A DNA stretch of 64,000 bases from Dechloromonas sp. A34 (GTDB taxonomy: Bacteria; Pseudomonadota; Gammaproteobacteria; Burkholderiales; Rhodocyclaceae). The stretch is from contig NZ_CP102486.1 of NCBI RefSeq assembly GCF_026261605.1, positions 3,162,001 through 3,226,000 of the forward strand. Direction: 5' to 3'. A model generated the notes under the pieces. The model was not told where the DNA came from and searched no databases. It worked only from the letters and a program-made list of their open reading frames with translations. The position numbers and the translations under genes are program-made. This document shows, in pieces, positions 55,700 to 64,000 of the stretch; positions within the stretch are counted from its first letter, which is position 1, and the number at the start of each line of letters is the position of its first letter.

Positions 55700-56251
55700 A
55701 TGAAAACGCAGTATTACACCGCTTCAAGTGTTGATGGATTTATAGCAACCGAGGACGACTCGTTGGAGTGGCTGTTTCCACTTGGCGACCTGACTGACTC
55801 CAGCTATCCAAGTTTCATTGCTGAGGTCGGCGCGCTGGCTATGGGGGCCTCCACGTATGAATGGATGGTCCGTAATGCTGACAAGGTTGCAGCAGAGACC
55901 GGCTCGTCTTGGCCGTACTCCCAGCCTGTCTGGGTGTTTACCAGTCGCCAGCTCCCGGTAGTTGAAAGTTCAGACGTCAGGTTCGTAAAAGGCGATGTGC
56001 GCGAGGTTCACAAAGAGATGTGCGTAGCCGCCGGGGCAAAGAATATCTGGATTGTGGGAGGCGGAGACCTGGCTGGGCAGTTTCATGACGCAGGACTTCT
56101 GGATGAACTCATCATCCAAATTGGCTCCGTTACCCTGGGCAGAGGCAAGCAAGTCTTTCCACGCCGGGTCCTGAGTCCAACCCTGCGCCTTATTTCAGTT
56201 CGCCAGATGGGAGTTGGCATGGTTGAATTGCGATATGAGGTTGGAAAATAG
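55700..56251 (+). CDS. RibD C-terminal/DHFR-fold reductase
   Basis: 183 residues. The ATG at 55700 gives the family-typical start KTQYYTASSVDGFIATEDD; the frame extends upstream without support. Family motifs: LAMGASTYEWMVRNADK, WVFTSRQLP, and IWIVGGGDLAGQFHDAGLLD followed by DELIIQIGSVTLGRGKQVF. NADPH-dependent reductase of the dihydrofolate-reductase-like superfamily; substrate unknown. Confidence 0.9.
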   Translation: MKTQYYTASSVDGFIATEDDSLEWLFPLGDLTDSSYPSFIAEVGALAMGASTYEWMVRNADKVAAETGSSWPYSQPVWVFTSRQLPVVESSDVRFVKGDVREVHKEMCVAAGAKNIWIVGGGDLAGQFHDAGLLDELIIQIGSVTLGRGKQVFPRRVLSPTLRLISVRQMGVGMVELRYEVGK

Positions 56252-56467
56252 CCCCACCCAACTATTCGCCTAAGTTTAAACGTTGAACGTCTGCTTCCCT
56301 TTGGAGGCTAGTTCCGCTTAGGGCACGTAGTGTGAGTTCGTCGGATCGAAAAGCTGCCGACCACCGCTTCTGATGACCGGACGGCGGGTAACCGCCGCAT
56401 TGCTGACCGAAGTTGGAAGGGACTCGAACGGCCGGATTGGCACCGATAAGCAGCCCCCCCCGGAAAC

Positions 56468-56495
56468 GACAATTCCCGCCGAAGCGGGAATTGTC
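56468..56495. terminator. Strong hairpin between convergent genes
   Basis: 12-bp perfect stem GACAATTCCCGC / GCGGGAATTGTC with tetraloop CGAA. No long T-run on either strand, but position between the convergent reductase and EF-hand genes suggests a two-way terminator. The rest of 56252-56562 shows no gene. Confidence 0.65.
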
Positions 56496-56562
56496 ATCAT
56501 GGATTGATCGGACTGCTTAGGCTGGCTGTACGCTGAACCTCGTCATCGACCGTACCAAGGCC

Positions 56563-56946
56563 TCAGTAACCGCCCTTGTTCATCTCGGGCTTGGCCGGGG
56601 TGGTGGTTTGCTGGCTCGGGTCGCGACTTTCGCCACTGACGCCGGCGGCACCACGTGACAGATTCTTTTCGTCGGCCTGCCATTCAGTCAGGGAAATCTG
56701 CTTGTTCTTGTCGGCATCCAGGGCCGAGAAACGCGCCGAAACGTCGGCGGAGCGCTTGGCTTCGGCTTGGCTGATCTGGCCGTCGTTGTTCTTGTCGAGT
56801 TCCTTGAACATCGGAGGCGTTACGGCCGAACTGCCGGCAGCCGAGCTCCGGCCCGAATCGGGTGTGCTGGGGGTGGTTTCGGCAGCCGTTGCGGCCAGGG
56901 GCATGGCGGCAAGAAGGATAAGGGTAGCAAGAGTGTGGCGTGTCAT
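56563..56946 (-). CDS. Secreted EF-hand protein
   Basis: 127 residues from the ATG at 56946, which has AAGGAG in front (a longer frame opens at 56976). Signal peptide TRHTLATLILLAAMPLAATA, then two EF-hand loops: DKNNDGQISQAE and DADKNKQISLTE. The second loop has Lys/Gln at usual ligand places but keeps the pattern. Flanking regions are Ser/Pro/Thr-rich. Probably a periplasmic calcium-binding protein. Confidence 0.88.
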   Translation of the reverse strand: MTRHTLATLILLAAMPLAATAAETTPSTPDSGRSSAAGSSAVTPPMFKELDKNNDGQISQAEAKRSADVSARFSALDADKNKQISLTEWQADEKNLSRGAAGVSGESRDPSQQTTTPAKPEMNKGGY

Positions 56947-57277
56947 ATCGATTCTCCTTTGAAAATGAAAACGCATTGCTAATTCAGCTCGCGGCCCTCA
57001 ATGCGGACCACGCTTCGACGGGAAGCTGCTGAACTGGTATTCATCGTAGGCATTGACCCAGCCGCTTTCTGTCGGAGCCGGCTGAATTGCTTGTCAGACG
57101 AGTCCTGCATGGACGAGCCGCTTATCGACCCAAGTCGTTGCGCTATAGGCACTGCAAAATGCCGAATCTGGTCAACCTGGAAAAATTCATCTGCAAGGAA
57201 GCACCTCGGCATTTCCTTTGCGTGGCCTGATCTATACACTGACCCCGTCTAACGCACGACAACACGGAGAAAGAAAC

Positions 57278-57484
57278 ATGCAAGGTTTGTTCGCGTACAA
57301 GCTCGACGGTAAAGGTGACGCTCTTGAACTGGGTATCGATCTGGATTCAACCAACGCCAAGGCGCTTGCTCGGCTTGATCGTTATATCAACTGGGAAGAT
57401 GTTCTGAAATTGACGGAGAACGACCCGGAGGCGGCCTATGCCGCGGAACGCCTGCATACGGTTTTGCAGCATTTGGGCGGGTGA
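57278..57484 (+). CDS. Small conserved-looking protein, 68 residues
   Basis: ATG at 57278 has CGGAGAAAG in front. Sequence runs MQGLFAYKLDGKGDALELGI, then SLDST-like DLDSTNAKALARLDRYINWE and DVLKLTENDPEAAYAAERLH. No family recognised; a charged helical cytosolic protein. The 330 bases before it hold no other gene. Confidence 0.6.
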   Translation: MQGLFAYKLDGKGDALELGIDLDSTNAKALARLDRYINWEDVLKLTENDPEAAYAAERLHTVLQHLGG

Positions 57485-57707
57485 AATCCTCTACCGTCTT
57501 CGCTTAATGCATCAACAGGAGTAACTCGAACCGGGGCCGGAACGTTGCATCTGGCTCCCCTGCTTCAAACCGCCAACGCGCCGCCAGGATTTGCCACCGC
57601 CGGGGCGGCGATCGATTGGAAAGAAGCGTGGCCGAAGTTGGCAATCCGGACGGCGAGCGCCTGGCGCTGGCCGAATCCGGGCAACTCTGAAGTATAGAGG
57701 AAAGCAC

Positions 57708-58832
57708 ATGCTGATCGGCGTCCCCAAGGAAATCAAAAATCACGAATACCGCGTCGGCCTGACCCCGAGCAGCGTGCGGGAATTGGTCGCGCGCGGCCAT
57801 CGGGTCATCGTCGAGAAGAATGCCGGCGGGGCCATCGGGCTTACAGACGATACCTATCTGGCAGCCGGCGCCGAACTAGCGGAATCAGCCGCCGCGGTTT
57901 TTGCGCAGGCCGAACTGATCGTCAAGGTCAAGGAGCCGCAGCCCGACGAATGCAAGCTGCTGCGGGCCGACCAGGTACTGTTTACCTATCTGCACCTGGC
58001 GCCGGATCGCCGCCAGACCAAATTGCTGCTGGACTCCGGCGTCACTGCCATCGCCTACGAGACCATCACCGACAACCATGGCGGCCTCCCGCTGCTCGCC
58101 CCGATGAGCGAAGTGGCCGGCCGGATGGCTATCCAGGCCGGCGCCGCCTGCCTGGAAAAATCGAAGGGTGGCGCCGGCGTGCTACTCGGCGGTGTGCCCG
58201 GTGTCGCGCCGGGCAAGGTCACCATCCTCGGCGGCGGCGTGGTCGGCTACAACGCCGCCCTGGTCGCCGTCGGCGTCGGGGCGGAAGTCACCGTCATCGA
58301 CCGCTCGCTCGACCGGCTGCGCTGGCTGGACCAGCAGTTCGGCAACCGCATCCGGACGCTCTACGCAACCGCCGACACCATCGAAGCCAGCATCGTCGAG
58401 GCTGACCTGATCGTCGGCGCCGTGCTGATTCCCGGCGCGGCAGCACCCCATCTGATCCGCCGCGAACAACTCAAACATCTGCGGCCGGGAACGGTGCTGG
58501 TCGACGTCTCGATCGACCAGGGCGGCTGCTTCGAAACCAGCCGGCCGACCACCCATGCCGACCCGATCTACATCGTCGATGACATCGTGCACTACTGTGT
58601 CGCCAACATGCCAGGCGCCGTGGCCAGAACCTCGACCTTCGCCCTCAACAACGCCACCCTGCCCTTTACGCTGGCCCTGGCCGACAAGGGCTACCAGCGC
58701 GCTCTGCTCGACGACCCGCATTTGCTCAACGGCCTGAACATCCATCGCGGACAACTGACCTGTTTCCCGGTGGCCGATGCGCTCGGTCTGCCGTGGTCCG
58801 ATCCGCTGGGCAGCCTGCAGGCGAGCCCATAA
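57708..58832 (+). CDS. ald: Alanine dehydrogenase
   Basis: 374 residues. The ATG at 57708 has AGAGGAAAG in front and gives the canonical [20 protein letters not shown]. Includes the pyruvate-binding Lys/His region ([20 protein letters not shown]) and the Rossmann motif [20 protein letters not shown], then [14 protein letters not shown] and [15 protein letters not shown]. Catalyses reversible NAD-dependent deamination of L-alanine to pyruvate and ammonia. Length is normal for the family. Single gene followed by the hairpin at 58841-58878. Confidence 0.96.
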   Translation: MLIGVPKEIKNHEYRVGLTPSSVRELVARGHRVIVEKNAGGAIGLTDDTYLAAGAELAESAAAVFAQAELIVKVKEPQPDECKLLRADQVLFTYLHLAPDRRQTKLLLDSGVTAIAYETITDNHGGLPLLAPMSEVAGRMAIQAGAACLEKSKGGAGVLLGGVPGVAPGKVTILGGGVVGYNAALVAVGVGAEVTVIDRSLDRLRWLDQQFGNRIRTLYATADTIEASIVEADLIVGAVLIPGAAAPHLIRREQLKHLRPGTVLVDVSIDQGGCFETSRPTTHADPIYIVDDIVHYCVANMPGAVARTSTFALNNATLPFTLALADKGYQRALLDDPHLLNGLNIHRGQLTCFPVADALGLPWSDPLGSLQASP

Positions 58833-58840
58833 GCCGCGAC

Positions 58841-58878
58841 CCCCGCCGGCACACCGGATCGCCAGTGGCCGGCGGGGG
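58841..58878. terminator. GC-rich hairpin after ald
   Basis: 11-bp perfect stem CCCCCGCCGGC / GCCGGCGGGGG with a 16-nt loop, 8 bases after the ald stop. No T-tract, so the mechanism of termination is uncertain. Confidence 0.6.
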
Positions 58879-58952
58879 AAGCCGAACTGTTGCGAACCGG
58901 CATGGTCTATAGTCACGAACAACCGACCCCGGCCCACCCCATCCTGAATTCG

Positions 58953-61148
58953 ATGCCCATGCTTGAAATCCGAAAGAATCTTTGCTGGCTGCTGCTGGCC
59001 CTTGCCACCTCCGCCCAGGCCCTCGATCTGGCGCCGCTGCAACAGCAGGGGCGCGCCGCGCACCTGGCGACCGAACTGCTGAGCCGTTATCACTACAAGG
59101 CGCTGCCGCTCAACGACGAAATGTCGGAGAAGATTTTCGACCGCTATTTGAAGTCGCTCGATTCGGAGAAGTACTTCTTCATCCAGTCCGACATCAAGCA
59201 ATTCGCCGGCGCGCGCACCCGTCTCGACGATGCGATCATCGAAGAAGACCTGAGCGCCCCCTTCGCCATCTTCAATCAGTACACCCGGCGCGTCGTCGAA
59301 CGCTTTGCCTACGGACGCAGCCTGCTCAAGACGGGATTCGATTTCAGCCAGAAAGAAGGCTTCGAGTACAACCGGGAAAACGCCGTCTGGCCGAAATCCG
59401 ACGACGAAATCCGCGAACTATGGCGCAAGCGGGTCAAGAACGACTGGTTACGCCTGAAACTTGCCGGCAAGGACGACAAGGGCATCCGTGAAACGCTGGA
59501 CAAGCGTTACGAGGCCTCGATCCGCCGTGTCGGCCGGCTGAAAAGTGAAGACGCCTTCCAGATCTTCATGAATGCCTACACGATGTCCATCGAGCCGCAC
59601 ACCAACTACCTGGGGCCGCGCGCCGCGGAAAACTTCGATATCTCGATGAAGCTGTCGCTGGTGGGTATCGGCGCCCTGCTCGAGGAAAAAGACGAATACA
59701 CGACGATCCGCGAACTGATTCCCGGCGGCCCGGCCGCCCTGTCCGGCAAGCTGAAGGCCGGCGACCGCATCGTCGGCGTCGGCCAGGGCCGGAATGCCCC
59801 TCTAACCGATGTCTTCGGCTGGCGCCTGGACGATACGGTGAGCCTGATTCGCGGCGCTACCGATTCGGTCGTCCTGCTCGACATCCTGCCTGCCGATGCC
59901 GGTCCGGACGGCAAACACAAGCTGGTTCCGCTGATCCGCAAAAAGATCACGCTCGATGAGCAGGCCGCCAAGAAATCGATCATTGCGATCCGCGATGGCG
60001 AGACGACGCGCCGCATCGGCGTCATCACCCTGCCCACTTTCTATCAGGACTTCGTCGCACGCCAGAAAGGCGACCGTAACTTCCGCAGTGCGGCGCGCGA
60101 TGTGACCCGCCTGCTCGAAGAGCTGAAAAAAGAAAATGTCGCCAGCGTTCTGATCGACTTGCGCAACAACGGCGGCGGCTCCCTCACCGAGGCGGTCGAA
60201 CTGACCGGCCTCTTCATCGACCGCGGGCCGGTCGTGCAGCAGCGCGACGCCGACGGAAAGATCACGGTCGAGAGCGATACCCGGGCCGGCGTGACCTGGG
60301 ATGGCCGGCTCGGCGTGCTGATCAACCGGGGCTCGGCTTCGGCATCGGAGATTTTCGCGGCGGCGATCCAGGATTACGGCCGCGGCATCGTTATCGGCGA
60401 ACCGAGCTTCGGCAAGGGAACCGTGCAGACCATGCTCGATCTCGACCGCATCGGACGCAGCGACAAGGCGCAGTTCGGCGAACTGAAAATGACCGTTGCC
60501 CAGTTTTTCCGCGTCAATGGCGGCACCACACAGTTGCGCGGCGTCGAGCCGGACATCCGCTTCCCGACGCTGGCCGAGCTCGACAAGCAGGGCGAATCCG
60601 CGTTCGACAATGCCCTGCCCTGGGGACAGATCGTCGCCGCCGACTATTCGCCCAGCGGCAACGCAAAAAATCTGCTGACCAGCCTGCAGTCGCGCCATGC
60701 CAGCCGGGTCGGCAGCGACCCGGATTTCCGCGACCTGCAGGAAGACATGGCCGAGTTCCGTCGCCTGCGTTCGACCAATAGCATCTCGTTGAATGAAGCC
60801 GAACGCCGCCTCGAACGCACTGCCACGGAAGCCCGCCAGGCGGCGCGTAGCGCCCGCCGCAACGGCGAGAAAACAGCCAGCGGAAAGCCAGCCAAGGGCA
60901 CGGCCGAAGCGGTGATCAGCGAGGACCTCCTCGACGATGGCCTGGAGGCTGGCGAACGCAAATCCGCCAACGACCTGTCGGAAGCCAAAGCGCGCAAGGA
61001 GGCGGCCGACTTCATGCTCCGTGAAGCCGCCCGGATTCTGAGCGACGAAGTTGCCCAGTCGAAAGCTGATACCCCACGCCCGGATTTGGCGGCACGCGGC
61101 GCCCCGCTGCCGAGCGGCGCGCTGACGATTCCCCGCAGCCTGCGCTAA
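58953..61148 (+). CDS. prc: C-terminal processing (tail-specific) protease
   Basis: A 731-residue periplasmic S41 protease of the long Prc/Tsp type. The start at 58953 (or Met at 58959) gives a signal peptide (NLCWLLLALATSAQA). An N-terminal helical domain (LSRYHYKALPLNDEMSEKIF) precedes the PDZ domain (LIPGGPAALSGKLKAGDRI), then the catalytic core: Ser in NRGSASASEIFAAAIQDYG and Lys in PSFGKGTVQTMLDLDR. The C-terminal part is the DUF3340-like tail of Prc. Degrades misfolded or SsrA-tagged periplasmic proteins and lipoprotein-linked cell-wall enzymes in relatives. Confidence 0.95.
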   Translation: MPMLEIRKNLCWLLLALATSAQALDLAPLQQQGRAAHLATELLSRYHYKALPLNDEMSEKIFDRYLKSLDSEKYFFIQSDIKQFAGARTRLDDAIIEEDLSAPFAIFNQYTRRVVERFAYGRSLLKTGFDFSQKEGFEYNRENAVWPKSDDEIRELWRKRVKNDWLRLKLAGKDDKGIRETLDKRYEASIRRVGRLKSEDAFQIFMNAYTMSIEPHTNYLGPRAAENFDISMKLSLVGIGALLEEKDEYTTIRELIPGGPAALSGKLKAGDRIVGVGQGRNAPLTDVFGWRLDDTVSLIRGATDSVVLLDILPADAGPDGKHKLVPLIRKKITLDEQAAKKSIIAIRDGETTRRIGVITLPTFYQDFVARQKGDRNFRSAARDVTRLLEELKKENVASVLIDLRNNGGGSLTEAVELTGLFIDRGPVVQQRDADGKITVESDTRAGVTWDGRLGVLINRGSASASEIFAAAIQDYGRGIVIGEPSFGKGTVQTMLDLDRIGRSDKAQFGELKMTVAQFFRVNGGTTQLRGVEPDIRFPTLAELDKQGESAFDNALPWGQIVAADYSPSGNAKNLLTSLQSRHASRVGSDPDFRDLQEDMAEFRRLRSTNSISLNEAERRLERTATEARQAARSARRNGEKTASGKPAKGTAEAVISEDLLDDGLEAGERKSANDLSEAKARKEAADFMLREAARILSDEVAQSKADTPRPDLAARGAPLPSGALTIPRSLR

Positions 61149-61170
61149 ACACCGGCGGCGGCGGGCGGCC

Positions 61171-61767
61171 CTACGGCTTGCTCGCCGACGGCCTGGCCGC
61201 TCCGAGTTGCCTGACCTTCTGCAGCGCCTGTTCGACGTTGGCGGCCGGCGACACGCCGCCGATGGTCGCCGCGATTTTCCCGTCGGGCCTCACCACGAAG
61301 GTCGTGCGTTCGGCGAAGCCGTGGTCGATCTCGATGCCCCGTGTGTCTTTGGCGCCCGCCACTGCCGCGCTCACCTTCAGGGCATACGCCCTGGCGATCC
61401 GGCCATCGGCATCCGAGGCGACCACCAGCTTGCCGGCGCAATAGTCGGGATCGGCTGAAAATTCCTTGAGGCGGGCCAGGCTGTCGAGCGAGACGCCGAC
61501 CACCGTGGCGCCGGCGGCGACGAACTGGTCGTGCTGCTCGGCAAAAGTATGGGCCTGAATGTTGCAGCCATGGGTATAAGCCGACGGATAGAAATAGACG
61601 ACAACCGGGCCTTTCTTCAGAGTCTCCTTCAGCGAAAAGCTGAATGCCTTGCCGGCCAGCGCCGCCTGCGCCGTGAAATCTGGTGCGACATCGCCGTCGT
61701 TCAGTGCAGCCTGGGCCGAGAAGGCAACGGCGCCGGATAACAGGCAAGCCGCAAGAAATCGTTTCAT
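61171..61767 (-). CDS. Periplasmic peroxiredoxin (AhpC/TSA, Prx-Q-like)
   Basis: 198 residues with a signal peptide (MKRFLAACLLSGAVAFSAQA) and AAGGA site. Thioredoxin-fold peroxiredoxin: peroxidatic Cys in FYPSAYTHGCNIQAHTF, where the usual TxGC motif is kept as THGC; a second Cys in DPDYCAGKLVVASD could resolve it. Reduces peroxides in the periplasm. Convergent with the protease gene upstream. Confidence 0.9.
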   Translation of the reverse strand: MKRFLAACLLSGAVAFSAQAALNDGDVAPDFTAQAALAGKAFSFSLKETLKKGPVVVYFYPSAYTHGCNIQAHTFAEQHDQFVAAGATVVGVSLDSLARLKEFSADPDYCAGKLVVASDADGRIARAYALKVSAAVAGAKDTRGIEIDHGFAERTTFVVRPDGKIAATIGGVSPAANVEQALQKVRQLGAARPSASKP

Positions 61768-62321
61768 GGAGTAATCCTTGGTTGAAAATCTGGACGGTCA
61801 AGACGGGCCGACGGCAAACGGCGCAAAGCATGGTGCCTATTCAGACATCGTCAGCAAAAAACTGGTTCCGTCCGCACCAGGAAGGACCCTGCGCCCAGTC
61901 GCCCTGAAAAAACCACCGACCCGACCTATACTGGAAGTGCATCAGGAAACGACGATCCAGCCAATGAAGACACTGTGGTGTCGGTACTGGATAGCCGGGT
62001 TTATGGTGTAGCCGCTAACTCCCTTGCGCGGAACGCCTTGGGGCTGGTTAGTCTGGCGAACGATGGCCGGTGGATTTATCTGCCCAGCAAGCAGACCGTT
62101 CACCGGTCATTTTCCTTGCCGCTAGGGTCGTTGCCATGATCAAGCGAAGATCACAAGGTGAAATGAGATCGTCCAGGGTTGTTCCCAGTTTCTCAGTGGC
62201 ATCTCTCGATGTGACGACACGGCTAGTGCTGATTTTCGCCCGTCGCAGTGGCGACCACTGACCGCCCGAGGCAAACGCCATTCCCGCTAACCGTGATTCC
62301 CTCCCTGCTCCAAAGGAAACG
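61768..62321. other. 554-bp gap without recognisable gene
   Basis: Between the divergent peroxiredoxin and kinase genes. Only short open frames without family resemblance. Confidence 0.5.
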
Positions 62322-62333
62322 CTGATTGCCGCG

Positions 62334-63941
62334 TTGCGCGATCCTGCGCTCTACCCGGATGCAAGCGGGCCGGTCGATCTGCTGGAAACCCATATCTCCT
62401 ATGTCTTGCTGGCCGGTAGCCATGCCTACAAGATCAAGAAAGCGGTCGATCTGGGGTTTCTCGATTTCAGCACGCTGGCCCGCCGTCATGAGTTTTGCGA
62501 GGAAGAACTGCGCCTCAATCGCCGACTGGCGCCGGACCTCTACCAGGCCGTGGTCGCCATTACCGGCAGCCCGGAGGCGCCCCGCCTGGGTGGCAGCGGC
62601 GAGGCAATCGAGTACGCGGTGCAGATGCAGCGCTTCCCGCAGGATGCCCTGCTCGACTGGCAGTTGAGCGAAGGCCGGCTCGACGCGGCGGGCATCGACC
62701 AACTGGCGGATGCGCTGGCCGATTTCCACGGGCGGATCGCCCGCGCTCCACCCGACAACCCGTTCGGCACCCAGCAGGCCATGTGGGCACCGATGGCCCA
62801 GAATTTCGATCAACTCCGCGCCCTGCTTCCCGACACCGGCCATGCCAGCCGCCTCGACCAACTGGAAACGTGGAGCCAGCAGCGCTTCAGCAAGCTGAAC
62901 CGACTGTTCGCCAGCCGCTCGCGCAGCGGCTGGATACGGGAATGCCATGGCGACCTGCATCTCGGCAACATCGCCCGGGTCGATCAGGAACTGCATATCT
63001 TCGACTGCATCGAGTTCTCGCCTGAGCTGCGTTGGATCGATGTCTTCAGCGAAATCGCCTTCCTGGTCATGGACCTCGAGGAGCGCGGCCGGCCGGACTA
63101 CGGGCAGCGCTTGCTCAACCGCTATCTGGAGGCCACCGGTGATTACCGTGGCCTGCCGCTGCTCGACTTCTACAAGGTCTACCGGGCCCTGGTCCGGGCC
63201 AAGATCTGCGCCATCCGCGACCAGCAGAAGGCACCAGCCGTGTCCAGCCCTCAGCTAGCCGACGGCGAGCGCTACCTGGGTTATGCCGCGCAGGCCACCC
63301 TGCCCCGCCCGTCGTGCCTGCTGCTGATGCATGGGTTGGCAGGTTCCGGCAAGACCTGGCTGGCCGGGCAATTACTGGAAGAACTCGGCGCCCTGCGCAT
63401 CCGCTCGGACCTCGAACGCAAGCGCCTGCGCGGCCTGGCTCCCGCCGCCAGCAGCCACTCGGGCGTCGGCCAGGGCATTTACGATCCGGCAACAACCACC
63501 GCCACTTACGGCCAGCTGCTCGAACTGGCCAACGAGATTCTGGCCGCTGGCTATCCGGTGGTGGTTGATGCGGCCAATCTGCAGGCTTGGCAACGCACGG
63601 CATTTCGCCAGCTGGCCGCGACCTGGCGCGTGCCATTCGTGATCGTCGACTGTGCGGCTCCGCCAACTGTCCTCCAGGCTCGGGTTGCCCAGCGTCAGGC
63701 GAGCGGCGGCGATGCCTCGGAAGCCGACCAGCTCGTCCTCGCCCACCAGATGCAGACCCGCGAAGCGCTGTCGTCCGATGAGGAAGCCTATTGCCTGCAC
63801 ATCGACACCACGGCCCCCCTGCCTGCCGATCTGTACCGCCGCCTGCGGGAAATCGCGACGGCCGGCACCCCGACTACTTGCCCCGCCCCACTGTCCAGAC
63901 GATCGGCGCATCGGCCAGATACTTGCGCAGGACCTGGGTGA
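62334..63941 (+). CDS. Fused APH-type kinase and AAA/P-loop ATPase
   Basis: 535 residues. The N-terminal aminoglycoside-phosphotransferase-like domain starts LLETHISYVLLAGSHAYKIK (ATP-binding Lys), with the Brenner motif CHGDLHLGNIARV and metal Asp in FDCIEFSPELRW. After about residue 320 follows a P-loop domain: MHGLAGSGKTWLAGQLLEE (Walker A) and IVDCAAPPTVLQARV. Such two-domain proteins are widespread but uncharacterised. The start is unclear: 62334 is TTG, while the only good ribosome site (AGGA, 62314-62317) fits a CTG or ATT at 62322-62327, and homologous residues LIAAL lie there. An in-frame stop at 62259 rules out an upstream ATG. The end overlaps the convergent M16 gene by 68 bases. 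Confidence 0.85.
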   Translation: MRDPALYPDASGPVDLLETHISYVLLAGSHAYKIKKAVDLGFLDFSTLARRHEFCEEELRLNRRLAPDLYQAVVAITGSPEAPRLGGSGEAIEYAVQMQRFPQDALLDWQLSEGRLDAAGIDQLADALADFHGRIARAPPDNPFGTQQAMWAPMAQNFDQLRALLPDTGHASRLDQLETWSQQRFSKLNRLFASRSRSGWIRECHGDLHLGNIARVDQELHIFDCIEFSPELRWIDVFSEIAFLVMDLEERGRPDYGQRLLNRYLEATGDYRGLPLLDFYKVYRALVRAKICAIRDQQKAPAVSSPQLADGERYLGYAAQATLPRPSCLLLMHGLAGSGKTWLAGQLLEELGALRIRSDLERKRLRGLAPAASSHSGVGQGIYDPATTTATYGQLLELANEILAAGYPVVVDAANLQAWQRTAFRQLAATWRVPFVIVDCAAPPTVLQARVAQRQASGGDASEADQLVLAHQMQTREALSSDEEAYCLHIDTTAPLPADLYRRLREIATAGTPTTCPAPLSRRSAHRPDTCAGPG

Positions 63942-64000
63942 CCTCCGCCGCCGTCAGGCGGGCGATCTGCTCATCGTAGCGGGCCAGCCAAGCATAGTCC
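63874..64000 (-). CDS. M16-family zinc peptidase, C-terminal end (cut by window edge)
   Basis: 42 residues up to the stop at 63874-63876: DYAWLARYDEQIARLTAAEV then VLRKYLADAPIVWTVGRGK. The RLTAAEVTQVLRKYL helix is typical of the C-terminus of pitrilysin-type (M16) peptidases. The catalytic HxxEH part lies outside. Overlaps the end of the kinase gene. Confidence 0.75.
   Translation of the reverse strand, partial: DYAWLARYDEQIARLTAAEVTQVLRKYLADAPIVWTVGRGK

Overview
The window is about 64 kb of high-GC DNA, mostly single-copy chromosomal genes. Gene content (lexA-imuA-imuB-dnaE2, a MexT/MexEF-OprN-like pump locus, a betaproteobacterial-style type VI cluster, sbp, hemerythrin, small cytochrome c) suggests a betaproteobacterium, possibly Rhodocyclales. 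This placement is inferred from gene content and codon bias only.

Layout. 1-2.6 kb: the 5' part of cysE (minus), then a class-C beta-lactamase-fold lipoprotein and an acyl carrier protein (plus). 2.6-8.4 kb: a compact SOS mutagenesis operon, lexA-imuA-imuB-dnaE2, with a consensus LexA box in front. 8.5 kb: tRNA-Arg(ACG). 8.7-12.2 kb: an IS3-family element (3-bp target duplication GGC) broken by an IS66-family element that also removed 191 bp. 12.3-35.6 kb: a type VI secretion system (T6SS) in two divergent arms. The minus arm reads TPR lipoprotein-tssB-tssC-hcp-tssE-tssF-tssG-clpV-Tae4-like-vgrG1-LysM effector-secreted candidate immunity protein. The plus arm reads tssJ-tssK-tssL-vgrG2-toxin-immunity. 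No tssM, tssA or PAAR gene is present. clpV and the LysM effector each carry an apparent one-base frameshift in a homopolymer run.

35.9-40.3 kb: sulfate-binding protein and an ArsR-type regulator, a short EAL protein, a patatin-like phospholipase, hemerythrin and cytochrome c. 40.5-48.5 kb: a LysR regulator divergent from an alpha/beta hydrolase and a complete RND tripartite efflux set. 48.6-53.8 kb: an ECF sigma gene with an in-frame amber stop, its small membrane partner, a metallophosphoesterase, an AI-2E family permease, a hotdog thioesterase and a tiny acidic protein. 53.8-55.1 kb: an intact second copy of the same IS3 element (target duplication GAC), in direct orientation to the first. 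55.2-64 kb: small proteins, a RibD/DHFR-type reductase, alanine dehydrogenase, a C-terminal processing protease, a periplasmic peroxiredoxin, a fused kinase/ATPase, and the C-terminus of an M16 peptidase.

The most unusual content is in the T6SS: a Tae4-fold protein lacking both catalytic residues, placed between clpV and vgrG; a VgrG-linked toxin whose C-terminus resembles TNT-type NAD glycohydrolases; a frameshifted LysM cell-wall effector with a secreted candidate immunity protein; and an intrinsic terminator between hcp and tssE. The two IS3 copies are direct repeats, so recombination between them could delete the whole T6SS and efflux segment.
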